From Clostridia bacterium (lineage in GTDB: Bacteria > Bacillota > Thermoanaerobacteria > Thermoanaerobacterales > Thermoanaerobacteraceae): 35,171 bases of DNA. Each line of letters begins with the position of its first letter. Position 1 is the first letter of the stretch. The notes under the pieces are model-generated. The model worked only from the letters and a program-made list of their open reading frames with translations. It did no database searches and was not told where the DNA came from. Shown here piece by piece: positions 23,230-32,498 of the stretch. The position numbers were made by a program, and so were the translations under genes. The stretch is from contig DULG01000003.1 of NCBI GenBank assembly GCA_012840485.1, positions 1 to 35,171 on the forward strand. Direction: 5' to 3'.

Positions 23230-25704
23230 ATGTTTAACAAAGATGCAATGGAAAAAATAAAAAGTTCGGTTGTTGAAAAATTAAGAAATATGAATTTTGA
23301 TATAACAGAAAATTTAATAAAGGAAATAGATGAGTTACTTGTAGAAGCAGAAAGCTTGATAGACTATAAAGTACAGCAGGAAATATATGATAATTTTAAA
23401 ATAGACCAAAAAGAAAATAGAATAATTCTTAATGAAAAAGATTATCTGCTTGGCAAATATATTGTTAAAAGTTTGCAAAAAGCAGAATATATAGTTTTGG
23501 CAATTATTACTTTAGGAGAGAGGGTAGATAAAAGGATAAGCGATTATTTTTCTTGTGGCGATTATACAAAAGGACTAATTTTAGATACTATTGCAGGAGT
23601 TGTTCTTGAAAATTTGACAATAAATTTTTGGAATGGTTTAAAAGAAAATGCGCAAAAATACGGGAAAGGTATTACAGAAATTTTTTATCCAGGAAGCAAA
23701 TGGGATATAAAAAATCAAGCTGTTATTTTCAAAGTTGTCAATGCTTCAAGAATTGGAGTTAGTATCAATGAAAGTTTTATGATGACTCCTGAAAAAACGG
23801 TATCCTTTGTGTGTGGCATTGGAAAAGACTTAAAAAGCTGCGTCATGGGAACTAGTTGTGATGATTGTGAAATGGAAAATTGCGTTTACAGAAAATCTTC
23901 TGCAACCAAAGCCTATAATGTAACTGTTCATTTTAATGGAGAGACTAAAATGATTGCAGCAAAAGAAGGGGAAAATCTCTTTCGCCTTCTTGTCAAAAAT
24001 GGAATTTACCTTTCTAATTCCTGTGGTGGCAATCGCATTTGCGGTAAATGCAAAGTTATTTTAGGAGAAAAAAGCAATATATCCTCTGAAGAAGCGTATT
24101 TTCTGACACAAAAAGAAAGAGAAGAAAATGTCCGCCTTGCTTGTTTTGTTAATATTGACAGGGATTTAGAAGTTACTGTGCTTTATTATGAAGAAAAAGC
24201 CAATATATTGACAACGGAAAAAAGCTCTTTAGATGTTTCGTTAAATAGTCGAATTAAAAAATATGTAGTGGAGGTTTCTCCTCATACTTTAGAGGACCAA
24301 AGGGATTATGTAAAAAAGGTTTGTGATTTACTTGGAGGCAAAATAAAAATTTCTTTGAGTTTGGTTGGGATGCTTCCTCAAACTTTAGAACAACATGACT
24401 ACAAAGTAAGTTGTGCGGTGAGAAAAAATGAATTGATTTCTGTGGAAGACAAAGCTTTAAATGATAAGAATTTTGGCATAGCTTTGGACGTAGGTACAAC
24501 AACTATTGCTGCCTACTTGTATGATTTAAATCTGGGCAAACAAATAGATGTGTATTCCTGTTTAAATCCTCAAAGGGTTTTTGGGGCAGATGTAATATCA
24601 CGGATAAACTATACTATCACTGAGCCTTTAGGGCTATATAAAATGCACTCCGCTTTGATAGATAAAATAAATGAAATAATTGAGAGATTTAGTCAAAAAA
24701 ATTCTATCAGCAGGAATAATATATATGAGATTGTGGCTGTAGGTAATCCTACTATGATACATTTTCTTTTAAATATACCATGTAAACACATAGCCGTGTC
24801 TCCTTATGTGCCAACTTTTACGTCAAAAATGGAAATAAAGGCAAAAGAAATAGGGGTAAATATAAACAAAGAGGGCTATGTAATTACATTGCCACTGGTG
24901 TCTTCTTATGTAGGAGCAGATATTGTAGCATCTATTTTGGCAAGCAAAATAGATAAATATCAAGAATTGTGCTTGCTTGTAGACATAGGAACAAATGGAG
25001 AAATGGTATTGGGAAATAAATATAACCTCGTGGCTTCGTCGGCAGCCGCGGGGCCTGCTTTTGAAGGTGCTGGAATAACTTTTGGAGTAAATGGCATAGA
25101 AGGGGCTATTGACCATGTAGATTTTGGTAAAAGACCTTTTTATACTACAATAGGTGATAAAAAGGCTAAAGGGATATGCGGTTCTGGCATTATAGATATC
25201 ATTTCTGAACTTTTAAAATACGGGATTATCGACAGTACTGGAAGATTTTTGCCTAAAGAAGAAGTTAAAAATTTGCCTATTGACATCGCGCAAAAGATAA
25301 CAGTTTACAAAGATGAGCCAGCATTTTTAATAGAAAATGGTATTTATGTAACTCAAAAAGATATAAGACAAATACAATTGGCAAAGGGGGCAATAATTGC
25401 AGGTATTAATATTATGATAAAAGAAATGGGTATAGATGTGAATGATATAAAAAAAGTATTTTTAGCAGGAGGCTTTGGAAATTATATTTTTCCACCAAGT
25501 GCAATCACAATTGGGCTTTTGCCAAAAGAGTTTGAAGGAAAAATTATTCAAATAGGTAATAGTGCTGGGATTGGGGCAATAATGGCATTGCTTTCTGACA
25601 AAGAATTAGAAAGAGCCACACAACTACAGAAAAAAATAAAGTATATAGAACTTTCTACTCACAAGGATTTTCAGCATGAATATATAAAAGGAATGTACTT
25701 TTAG
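23230..25704 (+). CDS. RACo-like corrinoid-protein reductive activator fused to a MetH-activation domain
   Basis: The 824-residue protein has three parts. Residues 1 to about 220 resemble the B12-dependent methionine synthase activation domain (AdoMet-binding): YPGSKWDIKNQ, SRIGVSINESFMMTPEKTVSF, and a cysteine group CDDCEMENC. Residues about 225-325 are a plant-type [2Fe-2S] ferredoxin with C265, C271, C274 and C305 (SCGGNRICGKC, ACF). The rest is the RACo-type region ending in an ASKHA ATPase domain (ALDVGTTTIAA at 418-428, LVDIGTNGEMVLG, AGGFGNYI). RACo proteins reduce inactive Co(II) corrinoid proteins at the cost of ATP. The fusion suggests a dedicated reactivator of methionine synthase. 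AGGTGTTG precedes the ATG; an ATPase gene follows after 28 bases. Confidence 0.88.
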   Translation: MFNKDAMEKIKSSVVEKLRNMNFDITENLIKEIDELLVEAESLIDYKVQQEIYDNFKIDQKENRIILNEKDYLLGKYIVKSLQKAEYIVLAIITLGERVDKRISDYFSCGDYTKGLILDTIAGVVLENLTINFWNGLKENAQKYGKGITEIFYPGSKWDIKNQAVIFKVVNASRIGVSINESFMMTPEKTVSFVCGIGKDLKSCVMGTSCDDCEMENCVYRKSSATKAYNVTVHFNGETKMIAAKEGENLFRLLVKNGIYLSNSCGGNRICGKCKVILGEKSNISSEEAYFLTQKEREENVRLACFVNIDRDLEVTVLYYEEKANILTTEKSSLDVSLNSRIKKYVVEVSPHTLEDQRDYVKKVCDLLGGKIKISLSLVGMLPQTLEQHDYKVSCAVRKNELISVEDKALNDKNFGIALDVGTTTIAAYLYDLNLGKQIDVYSCLNPQRVFGADVISRINYTITEPLGLYKMHSALIDKINEIIERFSQKNSISRNNIYEIVAVGNPTMIHFLLNIPCKHIAVSPYVPTFTSKMEIKAKEIGVNINKEGYVITLPLVSSYVGADIVASILASKIDKYQELCLLVDIGTNGEMVLGNKYNLVASSAAAGPAFEGAGITFGVNGIEGAIDHVDFGKRPFYTTIGDKKAKGICGSGIIDIISELLKYGIIDSTGRFLPKEEVKNLPIDIAQKITVYKDEPAFLIENGIYVTQKDIRQIQLAKGAIIAGINIMIKEMGIDVNDIKKVFLAGGFGNYIFPPSAITIGLLPKEFEGKIIQIGNSAGIGAIMALLSDKELERATQLQKKIKYIELSTHKDFQHEYIKGMYF

Positions 25705-25732
25705 GTATAATCAACAGTAGAGGTGTTTGTAT

Positions 25733-27433
25733 ATGACAAAAGAGGACCTTAAGAAAAAACTTGCCAAAATAGATGGGAAGGGATATAAAGCTTACGAAGA
25801 TCTTCAAGGTGAATATGTGTTTGAAAAATTTACACTATGTATTGACCACGTCCAGGGAGATCCTTTTGCGCCTCCTTCCAGAATAAGGCTTAAAGTGCCT
25901 CAAAGTATAGCCGGCTTTGAAGTTTCCATGTATAACAAACCTTCAAGGCAGGTTGCTTTAGAAGATTTTTTAACAAGGGCTGTTTTTGAGGTTATTAAAA
26001 AATTGCCATCTGTTAAAGGTACAGGACACAGTGGTGATATTTACATAGACAAAGGTGGCCAACAAATAATCAAAAGAAGTGCAATGGTAGTTAGTAAAGA
26101 TTATGTAGAGGCGAGATTAAGCATAGGTCTTCCTGCTTTTGGCAGACGCATAAATAGTAGTGGAGCCCAAAGAATACTTTTTGAATTTTTACCTCAAATT
26201 GTAGAAGAAGCTCTTTTAAAAAAGAGTCTAAATGTAAGGGATATATGGTTATGGGTGGAGACAGCAGAAGATCAGGATTATCTTAGAAGCAAGTTAAAAG
26301 AGAGAGGGCTTGTGGCTTTTGTTGCCGATGGATCAATACTTCCTAGAGAAAGCGGTATAAGCGACAAACCCCTCAAGGGTGACAATGTGGTGCCATTTGA
26401 ATCTCCAGCCAGTTTAAGAGCAGAGCTTCAACTTCCTAACCGTGGAAAAATAACGGGCATGGGAATACCACAAGGCGTTACACTTATTGTTGGTGGAGGC
26501 TATCACGGTAAGTCTACGTTATTACAGGCTGTTCAAAAAGGAGTATATAACCATATACCAGGTGATGGCAGAGAGTTTGTTATAACTGTAGCTGATGCAG
26601 TAAAAATAAGAGCGGAGGATGGCCGAAGGATAGAAAAAGTAGACATAAGCCCTTTTATAAACAATCTGCCCAATAAAATAGATACTACAAGGTTTTCTAC
26701 CGAAAATGCCAGTGGTAGCACATCACAGGCTGCAAATATCATCGAAGCAATAGAAATAGGCACAAGTTTACTGCTTTTGGATGAAGATACTTCGGCTACT
26801 AATTTTATGATAAGGGATACACGAATGCAAAAGCTAATTGCCAAAGAAGAAGAGCCTATAACTCCTTTTATTGATAGAGTGAAACAGTTGTATAAAGATA
26901 ATGGCATATCTACAATTTTAGTTATGGGAGGCAGTGGGGATTATTTTGATGTTGCTGATTGTGTAATTAAAATGCATAACTACAGGCCGTATGATGTTAC
27001 GCAACAGGCAAAAAAAATTGCAAAAGAATTTAAAACCAATAGACAAGTTGAAGGGAATGTTGCGCCTGTAGTTATAAATCCAAGAATACCTCTTAAAAAG
27101 GGGCTTGAAATAAAAGGCAAAAAGATAAAATCAAAGGGCGAAGATACTATTAAATTTGGATACCAAGAGATTGAATTGAATTATGTAGAACAATTAGTAG
27201 ACAGAAGTCAAACAAACGCTATTGGGGAAATAATACGATATATGGCTGACAGATATGTGGATGAAAGAAGTAGTATAAAAGAAATATTAGAAAAAGTATA
27301 TCGTGACATAAATATCAAAGGACTTGACGTAATATCGCCTTTTTATGGTAAACATCCTGGTAATTTAGCTTTGCCCAGGCTTCAGGAAATAGCTGCTGCA
27401 TTAAATAGATTGCGAAGCTTTACTGTAAAATAA
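25733..27433 (+). CDS. Predicted ATPase of the ABC class (ABC_ATPase/MRB1590-like)
   Basis: The 566-residue soluble protein is not a transporter component. It has a long N-terminal region (about 1-215; HVQGDPFAPPSRIRLKVP), a Walker A variant GGGYHGKSTLLQAV, the segment TENASGSTSQAANIIEAIE in the place of the ABC signature, Walker B LLLLDEDTSATNF and a C-terminal domain (about 440-566). This is the conserved pattern of a widespread family of unknown role; the trypanosome member MRB1590 binds RNA. The ATG at 25733 is spaced from AGAGGTG; an in-frame TTG at 25727 is less likely. Being 28 bases behind the RACo-like gene, it is probably co-transcribed, but no functional link is known to me. Confidence 0.9.
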   Translation: MTKEDLKKKLAKIDGKGYKAYEDLQGEYVFEKFTLCIDHVQGDPFAPPSRIRLKVPQSIAGFEVSMYNKPSRQVALEDFLTRAVFEVIKKLPSVKGTGHSGDIYIDKGGQQIIKRSAMVVSKDYVEARLSIGLPAFGRRINSSGAQRILFEFLPQIVEEALLKKSLNVRDIWLWVETAEDQDYLRSKLKERGLVAFVADGSILPRESGISDKPLKGDNVVPFESPASLRAELQLPNRGKITGMGIPQGVTLIVGGGYHGKSTLLQAVQKGVYNHIPGDGREFVITVADAVKIRAEDGRRIEKVDISPFINNLPNKIDTTRFSTENASGSTSQAANIIEAIEIGTSLLLLDEDTSATNFMIRDTRMQKLIAKEEEPITPFIDRVKQLYKDNGISTILVMGGSGDYFDVADCVIKMHNYRPYDVTQQAKKIAKEFKTNRQVEGNVAPVVINPRIPLKKGLEIKGKKIKSKGEDTIKFGYQEIELNYVEQLVDRSQTNAIGEIIRYMADRYVDERSSIKEILEKVYRDINIKGLDVISPFYGKHPGNLALPRLQEIAAALNRLRSFTVK

Positions 27434-27439
27434 AAATAA

Positions 27440-27476
27440 CCTTCTCAGCAACACCGGACTCGCTCGAGGAGGTTAA
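27440..27476 (-). terminator. Hairpin after tRNA-Leu, possible terminator for both sides
   Basis: AACCTTCTC (from 27440) pairs with GAGGAGGTT with one G-U pair on the plus strand, or one mismatch on the minus strand. On the minus strand TTATTTTTATTTTA follows, fitting a terminator of the tRNA transcript. Confidence 0.55.
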
Positions 27477-27501
27477 TCCGCTAAAATACTTTATTTTTAA
27501 C

Positions 27502-27590
<89 letters not shown>

Positions 27591-27669
27591 AACTGCTACA
27601 TGTGATATAATACCACAGGTTCATAAAAATTTCAATACCTTTATTGCATTTTTGGTTAAGAAATTTATA

Positions 27670-28141
27670 TTATGGGTTATTATTTATTCTAGTAAATTCT
27701 CCTGTTTCATCTGTTATTTTTGGATACCATACTCCATAATGGTCTGTTATCCACCATTCGCTTTTATTAGGAACTTGTTTAAGAGTATGGTTCCCAATAA
27801 CCTATAGTGGAATCTTGAAGGTTATTGTCAAAGTAAGCTGACCGTTAATTTTTACAGATAAGTTAGAGACATTTTCAGGATATTGTAAAAATAATTTTTT
27901 ACCATATAAATTTGTTCAATATTTAGATTATAGAGTAAAGAATAAGATTTTTTGAATTATATAAAATCTCCTCAAAAGGTATGGTAAGTTGTTTTGTATA
28001 TGATGTTATACTATTAAAAAGAGTATAGTCAATTACATATTCGGAAGGCCAAAGTCCTGTGATAGAATCACTATCTTTAATATTGCCGATTTTAAGTTCA
28101 AATTTGGTATCTTTAGGTATGTTTACTGCCATAAAGGACAT
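27670..28141 (-). pseudogene. Decayed gene for an unidentified protein
   Basis: Minus-strand fragments read as parts of one protein. The first frame (28141 to 27923) starts MSFMAVNIPKDTKFEL and stops after LYSII. A second frame gives NLYGKKLFLQYPENVSN through QLTLTITFKIPL to an in-frame TAG, and then VIGNHTLKQVPNKSEWW to INNNP-stop at 27670. At least one frameshift and one nonsense codon interrupt it. There is no ribosome binding site or signal peptide at the 28141 ATG, so the 5' end is probably lost too. The beta-rich, aromatic C-terminus resembles an extracytoplasmic protein; the family is unknown. Confidence 0.55.
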
Positions 28142-28193
28142 TGGATAATATAATTTTCTCTAACAACTTTAAATCTTATTCGACATTATTTTT

Positions 28194-28261
28194 AAAAATC
28201 CTTCTTATTCCCAATATAGAAAAATTATTTATAGGGATTTTTTAAAAAAAGAAGGATTTTT
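28194..28261. terminator. Long hairpin, likely bidirectional terminator
   Basis: A perfect 13-bp stem, AAAAATCCTTCTT (28194-28206) / AAGAAGGATTTTT (28249-28261), has a shorter inner TCCC / GGGA pair. Both arms end in A/T runs. Confidence 0.6.
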
Positions 28262-28404
28262 GCAAATAAATGTAGAATATAAAAAGCATGGGATAACTTG
28301 TTTAATAAAGTATTTTAAATATATTTCGATATAAAAGTAAAGGAAAAGTAATAGAATATGCTGATTTTTAGCATAAAAACAGAGAGAGTGGGGGAAAAAT
28401 AGTA

Positions 28405-30456
28405 ATGAAAAACAAAAAATTATTCATTTTTTTCATTTCCTTAATTTTAATTATATCTTTGACCAATCCTACAGACGCTGCTACAATATTGAAATATGGA
28501 ATGCAAAGCCCAGAGGTGAAAAAACTACAGGAAAATCTAAATAAGGCTGGCTATTTTGTTACAGCAAATCCAACTGATTATTTTGGGAGAGCTACTTTAA
28601 ATGCTGTTATCCGTTTGCAAAAAGATTACAATTTAGTGGCTGATGGGATTTACGGGCCTTTAACTGAAAAGGCACTTATGGATAAATTAAACTCCCTTTC
28701 TTCCTCCAACTCTGCTTCTTCTACTCCGCAAAATTCCGGTACTGAGGGACAGCCTTCTCTTGTGATGACAAGGGTATTGAAATATGGATGCCAAGGAGAA
28801 GATGTAAAAACTCTGCAGCATATATTGAATAATTTAGGGTTTGATGTTGGTTCTGCGGATGGCATATTTGGGAAAAGAACACAGGAAGGGGTGGTACAAT
28901 TTCAAAAAGCGAATGGGTTAATAACTGATGGAGTTGTGGGACCTATTACGCAAAAAGCCCTTTACATGAAATTGAATGCTAATTTGCCTTCAAGAGGAGA
29001 GACAGAAAGAAATGTTCAGCAAAATCCTACTGATATCGAGCAAAATCGGCTACCATTTACAAAAATATTACAATATGGAATACAAGGGGAAGAGGTAAGA
29101 TTATTACAAACTCTGTTAAAAGAAATAGGTTATTATGACAGAGATATTACGGGAATTTATGATGACTACACCTTAAATTCGGTATTAGATTTTCAAAAAT
29201 ATTATTCCTTAGAAACCGATGGGATTGTTGGCACAAAGACATTGGCTAAAATATTGGAACTTGACAATCAGGTAAAAGCTATAAAAAGCTTTTATGTACA
29301 AGGCAAAGGTGGATACGGACATGGCGTAGGTATGACACAATTTGGTGCAAAAGGCATGGCGGAACAAGGGTTTAAGTATGAGGATATAATCAAGTATTAT
29401 TATGAGGGGGTAAGTATAGAAAAACGTGATACAGAAGAGATAAACCTCAAAGTAAGGATTACCTTGGATCCTGTAAATTCTGAAGTGAGGATTACCAGTG
29501 ACAAACCTTATTTATTAGAATACACGGTTAAAGATAAGGAAACAGGGCAAGAACTGATAAATAACCTTCCATGTTCAGCCAATTCAATAACAATTTTTAA
29601 GTATGAAGAGGGTAATATTGCATTTTTAAATGATAAAATAATTAATGATAATCTTCAAGCTTCTGATAGCAATGCTTCGACGGTGAAAAAAATAATTAGC
29701 AAGAATTTTGTCAGAGTAATACCGACTGAAACAGGAATATTGTCTTATATGAATCAAGATAAATCGCTGCCCTATGAAGGAGAATTTAGAATATATTCGG
29801 ATAATACTTCTAATGCGCTATTTTTGGTAAATGTATTGCCATTAGAAAAATACCTAAGAGGTGTAATACCTTTGGAGATGTCTCCTTCTTCTCCGGAAGA
29901 AGCATTAAAAGCTCAAATATTAGCGGCTCGAACCTACGCATTGTTGAGAGTTAGTGATAAAAATATTTATGATATTTCTGACTCTAATTTATCTCAAGTA
30001 TATAAGGGGCTTTCTGTAGTCAACGATAAAATAGATAAGCTTATAGAAGCTACAAAAGGAGAAGTTGTAGTTTATGGAGGAAACTTGGCTAATACGGTTT
30101 ATAGTGCTTCAGCAGGAGGATATACGGTGGATGCAGGCTTTGCATGGAATAGTGACAACAGTCGTTATCCTTATTTAAAAGGCAAACCGGACCCTTATGA
30201 TACTTCCAAATATGCTACCTATTGGTGGAATGTAAGTATCACAAAAGATCAACTATCAGCAGCGTATCCTCAAATAGGAGTTGTATTGAATATAGAGATT
30301 ACAAACAAGATGTTTGATAGGCCTGTAGAACTTAAAATCACAGGGACAAGAGGTTGTATTGTAGTAAAAGAGAAGGATTTTAGAGATGAGATAGAAAAAA
30401 TTATTGGTCAGAAAGTATTTTTATCCGAGTATTATGTTATTAATTTACAAAACTAA
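28405..30456 (+). CDS. Secreted SpoIID/LytB-type protein with three peptidoglycan-binding domains and rearranged SpoIID order
   Basis: The 683-residue protein has a signal peptide (about 1-26) and three PG_binding_1 domains (about 30-93, 125-187 and 215-275; each with LKYG/LQYG...VxxLQ and DGxxGxxT). A SpoIID-like region fills the rest. SpoIID is the spore lytic transglycosylase that trims denuded glycan during engulfment. The catalytic-type Glu is E491 in GVIPLEMSP. The GHGVGMTQFGAKGMA segment (H306 onward), which ends canonical SpoIID, here comes before the catalytic part. The ATG has a distant GTGGGGG. It is alone, ended by a terminator. A wall-remodelling role is likely; sporulation timing is inferred. 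Confidence 0.88.
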   Translation: MKNKKLFIFFISLILIISLTNPTDAATILKYGMQSPEVKKLQENLNKAGYFVTANPTDYFGRATLNAVIRLQKDYNLVADGIYGPLTEKALMDKLNSLSSSNSASSTPQNSGTEGQPSLVMTRVLKYGCQGEDVKTLQHILNNLGFDVGSADGIFGKRTQEGVVQFQKANGLITDGVVGPITQKALYMKLNANLPSRGETERNVQQNPTDIEQNRLPFTKILQYGIQGEEVRLLQTLLKEIGYYDRDITGIYDDYTLNSVLDFQKYYSLETDGIVGTKTLAKILELDNQVKAIKSFYVQGKGGYGHGVGMTQFGAKGMAEQGFKYEDIIKYYYEGVSIEKRDTEEINLKVRITLDPVNSEVRITSDKPYLLEYTVKDKETGQELINNLPCSANSITIFKYEEGNIAFLNDKIINDNLQASDSNASTVKKIISKNFVRVIPTETGILSYMNQDKSLPYEGEFRIYSDNTSNALFLVNVLPLEKYLRGVIPLEMSPSSPEEALKAQILAARTYALLRVSDKNIYDISDSNLSQVYKGLSVVNDKIDKLIEATKGEVVVYGGNLANTVYSASAGGYTVDAGFAWNSDNSRYPYLKGKPDPYDTSKYATYWWNVSITKDQLSAAYPQIGVVLNIEITNKMFDRPVELKITGTRGCIVVKEKDFRDEIEKIIGQKVFLSEYYVINLQN

Positions 30457-30466
30457 TTGAGATAAA

Positions 30467-30500
30467 GAAACTTCTTCTAAGAGGGGTTTCAGTTTTTTTT
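30467..30500 (+). terminator. Rho-independent terminator after the SpoIID-like gene
   Basis: GAAACTTCT / AGAGGGGTTTC (two G-U pairs) is followed by AGTTTTTTTT. Confidence 0.8.
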
Positions 30501-30569
30501 AATAACCGATTGCTTTTTATCTAAAAATAAAATATATTATAATTACAAAAGTTTTAGGCGGGTGATGTT

Positions 30570-31805
30570 ATGGAAGAACTTCAAAAGGATAAAGAACGAA
30601 CTATTTTAGTAGGAATTATTTCAACTGCGGAAGACGAAGAAAGCATGGAAGAATTAAGAGAACTTGCATTGACTGCTGGAGCTGAAGTAGTAGGAATATT
30701 GACACAGAAGAAAAAAACAATGAATAAAGCTCATTATATTGGAAAAGGGAAATTAGAGGAATTAAAATTTTTTATTGAAAACCAACAAGCAGATTTAGTA
30801 ATTGTGAATGATGAACTTACTGGGACTCAAATCAAAAATTTAGAAGATTTTTTAAAGGTAAAAGTTATTGACAGGACAAATCTTATTCTTGATATATTTG
30901 CCAAAAGGGCAAAGTCAAAAGAAGGAATGTTACAGGTAGAATTGGCGCAATTAAAATATCGCCTGCCACGTCTTATAGGTCTTGGTGGACAACTTTCAAG
31001 ATTAGGGGGTGGAATAGGGACGAGAGGTCCTGGCGAGACAAAATTAGAAACGGACAGAAGACATATAAAAAATCGGATAAAGGCAATAGAAGAAAAGCTC
31101 AAAGAAATAGAAAAACATAGAAATTTGCAAAGAGAAAGGCGCAAAAAAAACCGGATTCCTGTAGTAGTTATAGTGGGTTATACAAATGCTGGTAAATCTA
31201 CCCTGTTGAATGTTCTGACCGAGGCAGAGGTGTATGTAGAGGATAAACTATTTGCTACTCTTGATCCGACTGCCAGAAGGCTTGTTTTGCCCTCCGGCAG
31301 GGAAGTGGTTTTAATCGATACAGTAGGTTTTATTAGGAAATTGCCTCATGAATTGGTCGAGGCTTTTAAATCCACTTTAGAAGAGGTTAAATACGCAGAT
31401 TTATTGCTTCATGTAATTGATGTGAATTCTACTGACATAGAAGAAAAGATAAAAGTTGTCGAAAAAGTTCTTTCAGATTTAGGTGCTATTAATACTCCAC
31501 GGATAAATGTTTTTAATAAAATTGACCTTTTAGAGGTAGTGCCGAAAGGAAATGAAAATGAGGTTTATATATCTGCTAAAAACAAAATAGGACTAGAGGA
31601 TCTTTTACAAGCAATAGAAAAAGAAATTTTTAAAGAGGCAGAAATAGTAAATTTTCTACTGCCTTATGACAAAACCAAAGAATATACTTATTTAAAAGAA
31701 AGGACAAAAATAGTTAGAGAAGATTACAGCGAAAAAGGAATGATAATAAAAGCAGAGGTTCAAAAAGAAATAAAAGAAAGATTTAAAGATTTTATTATCG
31801 CTTAA
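30570..31805 (+). CDS. hflX: Ribosome-associated GTPase HflX
   Basis: HflX is a GTPase that binds the 50S subunit and can split stalled ribosomes under stress. The 411-residue product shows the N-terminal HflX domain (ILTQKKKTMNKAHYIGKGK), the glycine-rich loop GGQLSRLGGGIGTRGPGE, and the G motifs GYTNAGKSTLL (G1), DPTARR (switch I), DTVGFIRKLP (G3) and FNKIDLL (G4). GCGGGTGATG precedes the ATG. Its last 11 bases overlap the 3' end of the convergent DUF3189 gene. There is no adjacent hfq in the window. Confidence 0.96.
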   Translation: MEELQKDKERTILVGIISTAEDEESMEELRELALTAGAEVVGILTQKKKTMNKAHYIGKGKLEELKFFIENQQADLVIVNDELTGTQIKNLEDFLKVKVIDRTNLILDIFAKRAKSKEGMLQVELAQLKYRLPRLIGLGGQLSRLGGGIGTRGPGETKLETDRRHIKNRIKAIEEKLKEIEKHRNLQRERRKKNRIPVVVIVGYTNAGKSTLLNVLTEAEVYVEDKLFATLDPTARRLVLPSGREVVLIDTVGFIRKLPHELVEAFKSTLEEVKYADLLLHVIDVNSTDIEEKIKVVEKVLSDLGAINTPRINVFNKIDLLEVVPKGNENEVYISAKNKIGLEDLLQAIEKEIFKEAEIVNFLLPYDKTKEYTYLKERTKIVREDYSEKGMIIKAEVQKEIKERFKDFIIA

Positions 31806-32277
31806 TAGCATTGTACTCTGCTTTTTCTTGAGCTTTTACATTTTTAACTATTTGAACAACTTTTTTATACGCTTTTTGTGTGCCATATATTACTAAAGGA
31901 CGTCCTACTACAGGAAATTTTAGAGCAATAGAAGTAAATCCACCTATTTTCATAATCCAATTTGTAGCAGCTGTTGTATCTACCAAAATCAAACCTTCAT
32001 TTGTATTAAAAATATGATAATAAAAATCTTTTAAGGCTAGTTCGATTAATTTTTTAGCATTTTTTACGCCCATGGAATACACATTATTGCCGTATTCATC
32101 GGTGCCAATAAGGACAATATGCCCTGGATCGTTTTGACCGTTTAACTTATCAAACAAAGGTATGTTTTCGATCTCCTCGCGAGATGGTATTTTTCCCATT
32201 GGCAGTTTTCCAGTATGTATATATGCTGCTATTACTGAAGTGTGGGTGCCGCCATAACAATGGTAAATTATATACAT
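31795..32277 (-). CDS. DUF3189 family protein
   Basis: The 160-residue cytoplasmic protein has the N-terminal YHCYGGTHTSVIAAYIHTG, with a GGTHTS motif that may bind a ligand, IPSREEIENIPLFD, and the segment GTDEYGNNVYSMGVKNAKK typical of DUF3189. The family is restricted mainly to clostridial and related Firmicutes and has no proven function; that taxonomic note is from memory. It converges on hflX with an 11-base overlap of the coding ends. GGAGAGTTTGTAA is upstream of the ATG. No partner is evident. Confidence 0.8.
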   Translation of the reverse strand: MYIIYHCYGGTHTSVIAAYIHTGKLPMGKIPSREEIENIPLFDKLNGQNDPGHIVLIGTDEYGNNVYSMGVKNAKKLIELALKDFYYHIFNTNEGLILVDTTAATNWIMKIGGFTSIALKFPVVGRPLVIYGTQKAYKKVVQIVKNVKAQEKAEYNAIKR

Positions 32278-32498
32278 TTACAAACTCTCCTTCCTTGCTT
32301 TGTACATTAAATATTTTTTATAATTTAAAAATTTTTATGCTGGCAATTTAGTTTTTTAATGGGAAAATTGAATTTTGATGTATAATTATGGTTGTACGTG
32401 AAAAAATAAAAATGATAAAATTAAAAATTCAAGAAGGAATTTAAGAGTTTTTAAAGAATATTATAATAAGAGAAAAAATAAAATTAGGGGGCTTGGAA

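Noticed and set aside
26533-26907. 124-residue open frame antisense to the ABC-class ATPase
   Set aside because: The plus frame there encodes Walker B and flanking conserved motifs; the antisense product is low complexity.
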